Position numbers and translations under genes: made by a program. A DNA stretch of 64,000 nucleotides, from NCBI RefSeq assembly GCF_902459485.1, contig NZ_LR699119.1, forward strand, positions 2,046,001-2,110,000, read 5' to 3'. The notes under the pieces were generated by a model. The model worked only from the letters and a program-made list of their open reading frames with translations, did no database searches and was not told where the DNA came from. The DNA comes from Aquicella siphonis (lineage in GTDB: Bacteria > Pseudomonadota > Gammaproteobacteria > DSM-16500). Shown in pieces: positions 46,566 through 54,481 of this stretch. The first letter of the stretch is position 1, and each line of letters begins with the position of its first letter.

Positions 46566-46897
46566 TGCTGCTCTCCCTGAACCGCATTTTGTAAATAGCG
46601 CTCCCTTTCGCCGCCTTTATCCCATAAAAAATCCGCAATCGTTTCTTCAACCTTTTTTGTCATGGGTCGTCCCAGCAAGTCATAATACCAGAACTGAAAC
46701 GGCGCTTGACTCATATCCACTTTCATTAATGATTTCTGGCCGCCCAGCTGATACAAAATGTAATGTTCTTGCGCGGCGAACTCCCGATCACTTTTGCATT
46801 TTTCCAAAAGCTCTTCCAGCACACGTTTAAGGCCGTCGGGCCCTTGTGCGGGTATGTATTTCTGCAAAATTTCCAGTTCTTCACGCTGCATCGCCAT
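46562..46897 (-). CDS. Small helical hypothetical protein
   Basis: 111 residues, not recognised, mostly helical and charged (for example KRVLEELLEKCKSDREFAAQEHYILYQLGG), with no signal peptide. Size and acidity would fit a small secretion chaperone, but nothing in the sequence proves this. First of two overlapping genes. AAAGG lies before ATG 46897. Its upstream region holds a weaker copy of the PmrA-like repeat. Confidence 0.6.
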   Translation of the reverse strand: MAMQREELEILQKYIPAQGPDGLKRVLEELLEKCKSDREFAAQEHYILYQLGGQKSLMKVDMSQAPFQFWYYDLLGRPMTKKVEETIADFLWDKGGERERYLQNAVQGEQQ

Positions 46898-46924
46898 CGC
46901 TGCCTTTTTTACGCTCTTAACTTT

Positions 46925-46957
46925 AGTCTATGCCAAATGTCTTAAGAAACCCTTAAT
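46925..46957 (-). promoter_or_regulatory. Weak PmrA-box-like motif of the small gene pair
   Basis: Minus strand: ATTAAGGGT (46957-46949), TT, CTTAAGACA (46946-46938), 7 bases, TAGACT (46930-46925). The second half is identical to the one at 30774-30782. The first half matches only 5/9. The same stretch read on the plus strand gives CTTAAGAAA-CC-CTTAATTTG, which has no gene in position to use it. Confidence 0.4.
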
Positions 46958-47034
46958 TTGACTTTTGTTAATATTAGCGCCCTAGTCCTGGGTTACCCGG
47001 AACCAGGTTGGAATCCCGTTAATATTCATGAAAT

Positions 47035-47823
47035 TCAAAGCATGATATCATAATCCATCATCAGGGGTGCGTGATCTGAAAAGCGCTGTTCCTTATAGAT
47101 CTTGGCTGATTTTATTGTAGGCTTTAAACCCGGGGTGACGACTTGGTAATCAATTCTCCATCCTACATTTTTTGTCCATGCCTGACCTCGGTTAGACCAC
47201 CAGGTATATTGATCCGGTTCCTGATTAATCTCCCTGAAAGCATCCACAAAGCCCATTTCACTGAACAGCCTGTCCATCCAGGCACGCTCTTCCGGAAGAA
47301 AACCTGAATTTTTCTGATTTGAACGCCAGTTTTTCAAGTCAATTTTTTTATGCGCGATATTCCAGTCGCCGCATATAATATATTCTTCTTTTGCATCTCT
47401 GGCCGCTGCCTGCTGGTTTCGCAGACAAGCCGCATACTTGTCGAGAAAATCATACTTGACTTGCTGCCTGTCTTCACCTGATGTGCCGGAGGGTAGATAT
47501 AGCGAAGCTATCCACAATCCCTTGATTTTAACTGCGACATAGCGGCCTTCCAGGTCCGCCGCATCCCAACCCAGTCCGGAAACGACTTGGTCAGGCTGGT
47601 GCCTGGTATAGATACCCACCCCGCTATAGCCCTTTTTTTCGGCAAAGTGGAAAAATCCATGGTACCCTTCGAGATGTAATTCAGGATTTTGCATATCCTG
47701 TTCCTGGGCTTTTAATTCCTGCACACAAACAAGATCTGCATTCTGTGTTTTCAGCCAATTAAAAAATCCTTTTCGCGCCGCGGAACGGACACCGTTGAGA
47801 TTGATGGTTATGATTCTCGCCAT
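47035..47823 (-). CDS. xthA: Exodeoxyribonuclease III
   Basis: A 262-residue AP endonuclease/3' exonuclease of the DNase-I-like fold. Motifs: N-terminal ITINLNGVRSA, VCVQELKAQ (metal Glu), ICGDWNIAH (Asp and Asn), GWRIDYQVVT and the terminal SDHAPLM. Works in base excision repair. It starts 8 bases after the AsmA-like gene, so they probably share a transcript. Confidence 0.95.
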   Translation of the reverse strand: MARIITINLNGVRSAARKGFFNWLKTQNADLVCVQELKAQEQDMQNPELHLEGYHGFFHFAEKKGYSGVGIYTRHQPDQVVSGLGWDAADLEGRYVAVKIKGLWIASLYLPSGTSGEDRQQVKYDFLDKYAACLRNQQAAARDAKEEYIICGDWNIAHKKIDLKNWRSNQKNSGFLPEERAWMDRLFSEMGFVDAFREINQEPDQYTWWSNRGQAWTKNVGWRIDYQVVTPGLKPTIKSAKIYKEQRFSDHAPLMMDYDIML

Positions 47824-47831
47824 GCGGCTAA

Positions 47832-48959
47832 CTACCTCAAAAGATTTTGCAGGAACTCGCCTGTTTTGCCCGGAACATGTTTTTTTATTTCTTTAGCAGC
47901 CTTGCTTTTGAGTTTGTCAATTTCCTGGGCGGTGAGAATTTTTTGAATTTCCATGGTATCCAGACGCACATCAGGATGGCTCACATCGCCCGTAATAAGC
48001 ACGGGGATTTCCCATTTGGTGCGCGCAGATTCGCCGGGCTTGACTTGCAGCTGCAAGTCAAGTTCACGTGATTTCAATACAATAGTGCCCTGAGCGTTTG
48101 CCGTAAACGCGGGCGCTGTCAGAAAAATATCTTTTGACTCCGCCACTCCCTGGCTGATTAATGCCGTACCGGTCAAACGATTAAATTCCGTCTGATTAAG
48201 ATTTTCGGGCGGATTAACTGCCTCCTTATTCAACAGCGCGTCTGCATTCTTCAGCAGATAATTAAGGTCTACCCCTTCCATCGCACCGTTGCTCAGATTA
48301 AAAGACACAGAACCGTTCAAATTATCAGTCATGCGTTCACGGGTTTTGCCGCTTGTTTCAGCCTGCATTTTCATTTGACCTGTACCCGACAGGTTTAAAC
48401 GGGTCTTCTTGCCATTGATATCTTCAAGTAAAGGTTTGATTTGAATATTGCTTGCCTGCACGTCCCAGTTCCACACTGGTTCCGATGTGAACCGGCGTCC
48501 CGACGCCTCACCCTCCAGCCGTCCCTGGTAGAGATGAGCTGTAATAGGCGAGATAGTTAGAATATTGCTTTTCCATTGTAAACGGGCATTGACTTTTTCA
48601 GCCTGAATATTCATCAAGCGGAGGCTTGCGATACTCACGCCGCCTTGCAGTTTTTCCTTTGAACGCAGTAACTCCATCAGGTCGGCCGCCATGCGCACAT
48701 CATGCGCATCCACAAAAGCAGAAGTCTGACCGGGAGCGCTTAGCAGCACATGCTCCATTTTGACCGCGAGTCCCGGATAAAACGACCAAGACAATTTCCC
48801 TTCAATGATCAGTTGATACCCCGTCGTTTTTTTGACTTCTTCCACCAGAACAGGTTTGAGCTTATTGGGATCCGCAAAAAATACCAGCATTCCTATGGCC
48901 AATATGCAGATAATTAAAATCAAGGCAGTAATCGACAAGAGTGTTTTCAGGATTTTCAT
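47832..48959 (-). CDS. AsmA-family protein
   Basis: A 375-residue protein with one N-terminal transmembrane segment (about 4-28) and a large periplasmic domain. The AsmA-like pattern is seen at the start (ADPNKLKPVLVEEVKKTTGYQLIIEGKLSWSFYP) and in the C-terminal part (NLNGSVSFNLSNGAMEGVDLNYLL). AsmA-like proteins are thought to help lipid movement between the membranes. It is shorter than E. coli AsmA (617), having lost much of the middle. Three ATGs in a row (48965, 48962, 48959); the last has the best spacing to GAGAG. Confidence 0.85.
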   Translation of the reverse strand: MKILKTLLSITALILIICILAIGMLVFFADPNKLKPVLVEEVKKTTGYQLIIEGKLSWSFYPGLAVKMEHVLLSAPGQTSAFVDAHDVRMAADLMELLRSKEKLQGGVSIASLRLMNIQAEKVNARLQWKSNILTISPITAHLYQGRLEGEASGRRFTSEPVWNWDVQASNIQIKPLLEDINGKKTRLNLSGTGQMKMQAETSGKTRERMTDNLNGSVSFNLSNGAMEGVDLNYLLKNADALLNKEAVNPPENLNQTEFNRLTGTALISQGVAESKDIFLTAPAFTANAQGTIVLKSRELDLQLQVKPGESARTKWEIPVLITGDVSHPDVRLDTMEIQKILTAQEIDKLKSKAAKEIKKHVPGKTGEFLQNLLR

Positions 48960-49071
48960 CATCATATCTCTCATTCAACCAAATTTTTAGACAGGATCTG
49001 TCTGTCATTGCTATGCAAGACTGGCCGTCAGTTTGCATCACGCAAACTCTCGAGTACATCTTGTGATAATA

Positions 49072-49911
49072 TTATTTTTCACTATAAAAAATCTTTCTTT
49101 TATGCCGCGGCTGCACTGGCCTTGCGTTTTCACCGCCAGCTGCATTTCTGAATAAAAGAATCTGGGCTGAAGACGCGGTAATAGGCTCTGGCATGACAAT
49201 CCACTGCAGTCCTTCTGTGCAAGGAGGGGTAGTAAGTGAGCCGCTGAAATAAAAAAATGCCCGCCGTTCAGGAAGCAAATCCACAGGATTGATTTGCACA
49301 CCCTGCAATGAATGCTCAATCCCCTCATCACTTGGGAAATGGTCGATCAGGTTTTGTAAAACCGGATTGGCTTTGCCAGCCTTCACAAAAACGCCTATCA
49401 CTGCAACTTTTCCGTCATCACCTTGATGAACAAAATGAATTTCCATGGGAAATGCCTGGCCATTCAAAGTATTTTCACTGGGGGAATGCATGTGAAACTG
49501 CTCAAGATGATAATCCACCCCGCCAAACCGTATGGTTTCCCTCGCTCCATTCCTGGGAAAGTTTAATTGTATTCCATGACCATCATTAATAACGGTCTGT
49601 GTGGATTTGATCAAAAGCTGCGTAATTCCGTCGTCAACAATACGCATCATCGCGGGTTGATAATGAATTTCCAGGTCACTGTCCATTTTTTTGAATTTCT
49701 TATCAATATTGATAGGGGATTGTGACTGCCCTTTCGAACAGAGGGCAAACGCAGGATTCAACTGTCCCCATCTTACCGGCCCATTATTTCCTATATAGCC
49801 CCACTTTACTTTTACACTACTATCATTCATATCTGCGCGCGCTTCAAAAGCGGCAAAGCACAAACCAGCCATGGCTAAAATTAATACAAATACTCTGGAT
49901 ATCCTTTTCAT
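49072..49911 (-). CDS. Periplasmic alpha-class carbonic anhydrase
   Basis: 279 residues with a signal peptide (about 1-26, ending ARA). The alpha-CA fold is recognised from KWGYIGNNGPVRWGQL, SQSPINID, QFHMHSPSE (zinc ligands His140 and His142), MEIHFVH (His159) and the SLTTPPCTEGLQWIV region. Interconverts CO2 and bicarbonate outside the cytoplasm. Cys58 and the Cys in PPCTE probably form the usual disulfide. AGAGGT precedes ATG 49911. Confidence 0.94.
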   Translation of the reverse strand: MKRISRVFVLILAMAGLCFAAFEARADMNDSSVKVKWGYIGNNGPVRWGQLNPAFALCSKGQSQSPINIDKKFKKMDSDLEIHYQPAMMRIVDDGITQLLIKSTQTVINDGHGIQLNFPRNGARETIRFGGVDYHLEQFHMHSPSENTLNGQAFPMEIHFVHQGDDGKVAVIGVFVKAGKANPVLQNLIDHFPSDEGIEHSLQGVQINPVDLLPERRAFFYFSGSLTTPPCTEGLQWIVMPEPITASSAQILLFRNAAGGENARPVQPRHKRKIFYSEK

Positions 49912-49978
49912 GGTTACCTCTTCGATGAGAATGAGTTGCGAATATAACTCTCTTGATTCTATACCTGATTCCCTTGAA

Positions 49979-50049
49979 AGCGGGTGATGGGAATCGAACC
50001 CACACTAAGAGCTTGGGAAGCTCCCGTTCTACCATTGAACTACACCCGC
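49979..50049 (-). tRNA. tRNA-Gly (CCC)
   Basis: Minus-strand cloverleaf of 71 bases: acceptor stem GCGGGTG pairs with CACCCGC, D-arm region TAGTTCAATGGTAGAA, anticodon arm GGAGC-TTCCCAA-GCTCT (anticodon CCC), T-arm GTGGGTTCGATTCCCAT. Closely like E. coli glyU. The discriminator is T, and the CCA end is not encoded. Confidence 0.92.
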
Positions 50050-50170
50050 GTGTCAATTCAACGTATTCTATGGAATTCCACACGAATATCAAATCAAATG
50101 AGCAAATATAAGCCCGGCGTTTTGTGTTTTGTCATTGCCCCGCCAGGTCCGCATGGATGCGCCATTAAGG

Positions 50171-50199
50171 AAAGCCCGGCAGCTTACCCGCCGGGCTTT
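50171..50199. terminator. Rho-independent terminator
   Basis: AAAGCCCGGC (50171-50180), 9-base loop, GCCGGGCTTT (50190-50199), with a T run on the plus strand and TTTC on the minus strand. It lies just after the stop of the first M4 protease gene (minus strand). Confidence 0.75.
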
Positions 50200-50215
50200 T
50201 ATCAAGCCAAGCTGA

Positions 50216-51850
50216 TTAACAGGCGGAAGTATCCACACTAACGGCAGAAAACGCATTCACCACAGCTGTTGTATTATAGCTTAAGTCTTGAGCTGCCTGA
50301 ATGACGCCACAAGCGGCACTGTCAAATGTAGAAGCAGGAGTCCAATAATTCGAGTTGGCCTGCACCATGACATCAAACGCCTTTCTGGCATCCCAGCCGC
50401 TGCTTGTTGATAACAAATAAAAGAAACGATTATAAACGCCGCTGCTATAATGAACATCCAATCCATCATAATACTGGCCGGCGTTATCGATAGAGCATTC
50501 ATTTCCCGGTGTGCCGCCTCCGCAGTCCTTGCTTGGCTGATCCATATACCGCAGCGAACCCTCACCCCTATACACCTCACCGCCTATCTGCCATGAACTG
50601 CTGCCCAGGGAGTAATATTCCACCGCCATCGCAGCCATGTCTGAGAAAGATTCATTCATCCCGCCTGACTGGCCTTCATAATTCAGATTGGAATGCTGCT
50701 CCGTAAAACCATGACTGACTTCGTGGCCCGCGATACCCAAGGATGTGAGCGGATAAAACGCCTGCACCCCGTCGCCAAAATTCATTTTTTCACCATCCCA
50801 ATAAGCATTATCCATTTTAAGATGAACCACCATGGTCAACAGCATGGGAGAACCATCCGGCTTCTTGAGAACAGGAACGTGATACCAATCCTGGTACATA
50901 CGCTTGATCACATCACCCGCATACATGGCGTCATTTGCCGGTGAGTAGCCACCATGGGCAGAATCAAAAGCACCATCCCAGTAAACATTATTATGGAGCC
51001 TGTCGGGCTTGGGACAATAGAAGCTGGAAACCTGACTGGCACGCCGCTTGTCACGCACGACCACATCATTATTTTGCATGTAACAGTTCGGAAGAAAAGA
51101 GTGGCGCTGAATGCTCAATTTTGCCAGATGATTCGCCAGACCATCATATGTCAATTTGCCCATCTTGGTATTGCCGCCATACCCGCCGCCGAAAACATTA
51201 ACCATCTTGGCCGTCTTGATTTCATCCCATTGCTTGTATATATGCAATGTCACAGCATCCATGATATAAACCGGTTTTGCCGGCAAGGCAGTTTCCTGAA
51301 GCGGCTCAGCGTAAAAACTTACCTTGTATGCCCAATGCGCCTTATTACTTCCGTCCACGTAAACCATCAAATCACTATGCTGGTCTTTTAGCGCGGGCTT
51401 CCCTCCCACCTTGTGCTGATAGGTTTCCACCGCCGTGTTTAATGCTTTTTGTGCTTGTGCTGCTGAAAACACCAAGGCTGGCGCATCTTTCAAATCAACG
51501 GCAAGATCTTTATATAGAATGCCGTTCATGGATCCGTGATTTTTTGCAGCGGCCTGTGAAACTCCAGTCAATGTCATTTCCGTCTTTTTTCCATTCGGAA
51601 CATGAATAATGGCATCGCCGCCCCAGACCGGATAACCCATATATGTTTCCCTGATTCTGACATGCATGGTGTTATTAAAATCCAGGTTACGATTGACTTC
51701 TTCGAGTTTGATATCCGCCGTTTCAGATAAAAATGGTGTTAACGCGGATAATGAATTATGCTGCATGTCAACAGGCGTGGCCGCATACGCCGGCATTATC
51801 GACAGCAATGAAACAGACAACAGACTCAGTTTAAAAAAGGGGTTCTTCAT
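50216..51850 (-). CDS. Secreted M4 zinc metalloprotease (ProA/vibriolysin type), copy 1
   Basis: A 544-residue pre-pro-protease. Signal peptide about 1-23 (YAA), FTP/PepSY propeptide to about residue 205, then the thermolysin-like catalytic domain with HEVSH (376-380) and the third ligand Glu400 in GGMNESFSD. The NNVYWDGAFDSAHGGYSPANDAMYAG segment is typical of Legionella ProA and Pseudomonas elastase relatives. Secreted, probably by type II secretion. AAGGAG precedes ATG 51850. Paralogue of the gene at 52222-53889. Confidence 0.94.
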   Translation of the reverse strand: MKNPFFKLSLLSVSLLSIMPAYAATPVDMQHNSLSALTPFLSETADIKLEEVNRNLDFNNTMHVRIRETYMGYPVWGGDAIIHVPNGKKTEMTLTGVSQAAAKNHGSMNGILYKDLAVDLKDAPALVFSAAQAQKALNTAVETYQHKVGGKPALKDQHSDLMVYVDGSNKAHWAYKVSFYAEPLQETALPAKPVYIMDAVTLHIYKQWDEIKTAKMVNVFGGGYGGNTKMGKLTYDGLANHLAKLSIQRHSFLPNCYMQNNDVVVRDKRRASQVSSFYCPKPDRLHNNVYWDGAFDSAHGGYSPANDAMYAGDVIKRMYQDWYHVPVLKKPDGSPMLLTMVVHLKMDNAYWDGEKMNFGDGVQAFYPLTSLGIAGHEVSHGFTEQHSNLNYEGQSGGMNESFSDMAAMAVEYYSLGSSSWQIGGEVYRGEGSLRYMDQPSKDCGGGTPGNECSIDNAGQYYDGLDVHYSSGVYNRFFYLLSTSSGWDARKAFDVMVQANSNYWTPASTFDSAACGVIQAAQDLSYNTTAVVNAFSAVSVDTSAC

Positions 51851-52179
51851 ATCGACTCCTTGTCAATATCCTGCAAGAGAATGGTAATTTCCTTACGAAG
51901 CTTATGTATTCAGACGCCGAATATGCCAGTTAAAAAAGAGTTGCTCATGATCCAAACCGGTGAACCAACATCATGCCTGATTTCTCAAGAATTTTGATTT
52001 AGTTAGTCGCCCGGTCTGACAAACCACCAGAAACACTACTGTTTGACTCTGGCCGTCCAGAATGACACTGTATCATTCTACACAATGATGCTCATGATTG
52101 AACAGTCCCATGTGTGTAATCAGATTTTGGGTTAAACGCTGTAAGCCGTATGAAAACCCATTCAGGATTCAGAAAACAA
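51851..52179. other. Intergenic region upstream of M4 protease copy 1
   Basis: About 330 bases without a gene. The inverted repeat AGAATGA-N7-TCATTCT (52059-52079) might be an operator for the downstream protease gene. No clear promoter hexamers were picked out. Confidence 0.35.
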
Positions 52180-52212
52180 TTCTGTCTTCCCCGCACAGCG
52201 GGGAAGACAGAA
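52180..52212 (-). terminator. Rho-independent terminator of M4 protease copy 2
   Basis: Perfect 15-bp stem TTCTGTCTTCCCCGC (52180-52194), loop ACA, GCGGGGAAGACAGAA (52198-52212). On the minus strand the stem is followed by TTGTTTTC. It begins 9 bases after the protease stop. Confidence 0.85.
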
Positions 52213-52221
52213 CCCTCCTAA

Positions 52222-53889
52222 CTAGCAAGCACTGTAATCAACTTTGACGACATCAAATGCCGCTTTAACCGCAGCAACATCATATTTCAGATCGCTTGCG
52301 GCACTGATCACGCCGCAGGCGGCTTCACTAAATGTTGCGGATGATGTCCAATAACTGCTGTTAGCATGAACCATCACATCAAAAGCCTTTTTTGCATCCC
52401 ATCCTTGGCTCGTTCCTAGTGTATAAAAGAATCGGTTATAAACGCCGCTGCTATAATGCACATCAATCCAATCCGTATACTGGCTGGCATCATCAATAGA
52501 ACAGCGTGTACCAGGTTTTTTACCCTTGCAATCCTTGCTGGGTTTATCCATGTAACGAAGCGCTTCATTTTCAGCCTTGAAAATTTCAGGGCCAATCTGC
52601 CAGCTGTTGTTATTCGGACCGTAAGCATACACTTCAGCAGCCTGAGCAGCCATATCCGAGAATGCTTCGTTCATGCCGCCTGATTGACCGTAGTACATTA
52701 GACCGGAGTGCTGCTCGGTAAATCCATGGCTGATTTCGTGAGCCGCAACACCCAGCGACGTCAATGGATAAAACATGGTGTATCCGTCACCAAATGTCAT
52801 CTGGCGCCCATCCCAATAAGCATTATCATAATTGCGTTGATGCACAACCATGTTAAGCATCATGGGTGTTCCATCCGGATTGGTCAAGACCGGCATACCA
52901 TACCAATCCTTATACATGTGCTTGATCACCTGACCGCCAAAAAATGCGTCATTGCCTGGTGAATATCCATCATTCACAGCATCAAAATCAGCATCCCAAT
53001 ATACATTGTTATGTTCATTGCTTGTAACAGCACATGGGAATGTCATGACCTTGCGACCGTTATAATCCTTGACTGTCACATCCGAATTTTGCAGAAAGCA
53101 AGTATTGGCATCGGTATCGCGGGTAATCATAAGCTTGGCCAAATGATTCTGCGTTCCATCGTAAATCAATTTGCCCATTTTTTTATTACCGCCAAAGCCG
53201 CCGCCATCGACATCCATTTTTTCAAGTGTCTTGATGTCATCCCAGCTTGCATAAACCTGGAATGTGGTTGCATCCATAATGGAAACAGGTTTAGACGGCT
53301 TTTCGTCAGATCTCGCAGCTTCAGCGCGAAAACTGACTTTATAAGCCCAGCGCGCCTTGTTATCACTTCCGACAAAAACCATCAAGCTGCTTTCCTGTTC
53401 GGACACATTCGCTTTGTTGCCGATTTTATGCTGATAGTTTTCAATCGCTTTCTGCAAGGCAGTTTGCGCATGCGTCTGCGTAAATATTTCAGCAGGCGCT
53501 CCGGCCAAATCGACATTCAAATCCTGGTAAACCGTACCATTCATTGTGCCGTTATTTTTCGCCGCAGATGCGACACCACTTAATGTCCTGGATGTTTTCT
53601 CGCCGTTAGGGATATGAACTACAGCATCCGCACCCCATACATTGTAACCAGAATATGTTTGCTGAATACGCACATGCAGTGTATTTTTGAAATCCACGTG
53701 CCGGCTGATTTCCTTGATTGCCGCAGCGCCTCTCGCAGCGGTAGGTGTAGAGATTAATGATTGAAGAGCGGTAATATTTTGATGTCTGAGATCAACAGGC
53801 TTGGCTGCGTAAGCAGAAACCCCACAAAAAAGCGGCAAGCCAAGCAATAGCATTCCTGACAGTACTAATCTTCTCTGATTGTTTTCCAT
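52222..53889 (-). CDS. Secreted M4 zinc metalloprotease, copy 2
   Basis: A 555-residue paralogue of copy 1 with the same layout: signal peptide (about 1-29, ending AYA), FTP/PepSY propeptide, and catalytic domain with HEISH (384-388) and GGMNEAFSD. The propeptide and catalytic regions align throughout, so the pair arose by tandem duplication, although they are clearly diverged. Signal AAGGAG lies 6 bases before ATG 53889. It ends at its own strong terminator, so the two genes are separate transcription units. Confidence 0.94.
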   Translation of the reverse strand: MENNQRRLVLSGMLLLGLPLFCGVSAYAAKPVDLRHQNITALQSLISTPTAARGAAAIKEISRHVDFKNTLHVRIQQTYSGYNVWGADAVVHIPNGEKTSRTLSGVASAAKNNGTMNGTVYQDLNVDLAGAPAEIFTQTHAQTALQKAIENYQHKIGNKANVSEQESSLMVFVGSDNKARWAYKVSFRAEAARSDEKPSKPVSIMDATTFQVYASWDDIKTLEKMDVDGGGFGGNKKMGKLIYDGTQNHLAKLMITRDTDANTCFLQNSDVTVKDYNGRKVMTFPCAVTSNEHNNVYWDADFDAVNDGYSPGNDAFFGGQVIKHMYKDWYGMPVLTNPDGTPMMLNMVVHQRNYDNAYWDGRQMTFGDGYTMFYPLTSLGVAAHEISHGFTEQHSGLMYYGQSGGMNEAFSDMAAQAAEVYAYGPNNNSWQIGPEIFKAENEALRYMDKPSKDCKGKKPGTRCSIDDASQYTDWIDVHYSSGVYNRFFYTLGTSQGWDAKKAFDVMVHANSSYWTSSATFSEAACGVISAASDLKYDVAAVKAAFDVVKVDYSAC

Positions 53890-54094
53890 AACGATCTCCT
53901 TGAATGATTGTGTACAACTGATACAACTTTCGTTTCGGTAATCAAATAATAAACCCAAACGATGAAAGTCCTGATAAATACGAGAGGCTGACTGAAGAAA
54001 CGGCTAAGAATTTGAATGAGCGTGGTCTTGAGGTATCAAATTAATGTAAACTCCGAACTTCTGAAAGTAAAGTGAATTTCAAGGTGATTTTCAT

Positions 54095-54406
54095 ATGTAT
54101 AAAATTTGCTTCTATGTTCCTGCCTCACATGTTGAAGAAGTGAAAAACAGCATGTTCTCAAAAGGTGCTGGAAAAATTGGCAACTACGCATGTTGCGCAT
54201 GGCAAACACTGGGAGAAGGGCAATTCATGCCGCTGGAAGGCAGCCATGCATTTCTGGGACAACCTGATCAATTGGAAAAAGTCGATGAATACAAAGTTGA
54301 AATGGTTTGCACTGATCTGCTTCTTCATGACGCAATAGCAGCCCTAAAGGCGGCGCACCCTTATGAAGAACCTGCTTATCAAGTATGGCGGCTGGAAAAT
54401 ATTTGA
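54095..54406 (+). CDS. Nif3-like/YqfO-type small protein
   Basis: 103 residues with a ferredoxin-like (CutA/PII-like) fold pattern matching the stand-alone version of the domain inserted in YqfO/Nif3 proteins: MYKICFYVPASHVEEVKNSMF at the start, NYACCAWQTLGEGQFMPLEGS, and a C-terminal AHPYEEPAYQVW. The role is unknown. AAGG lies upstream of ATG 54095. It may form a unit with polX, which starts 76 bases later. Confidence 0.85.
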   Translation: MYKICFYVPASHVEEVKNSMFSKGAGKIGNYACCAWQTLGEGQFMPLEGSHAFLGQPDQLEKVDEYKVEMVCTDLLLHDAIAALKAAHPYEEPAYQVWRLENI

Positions 54407-54481
54407 ATAATGAAAAATACACACCACCGCCGCCTGATAAGGTTATAATCAGAGTATGCCTCTGACAGGGAAAGGCATGAC

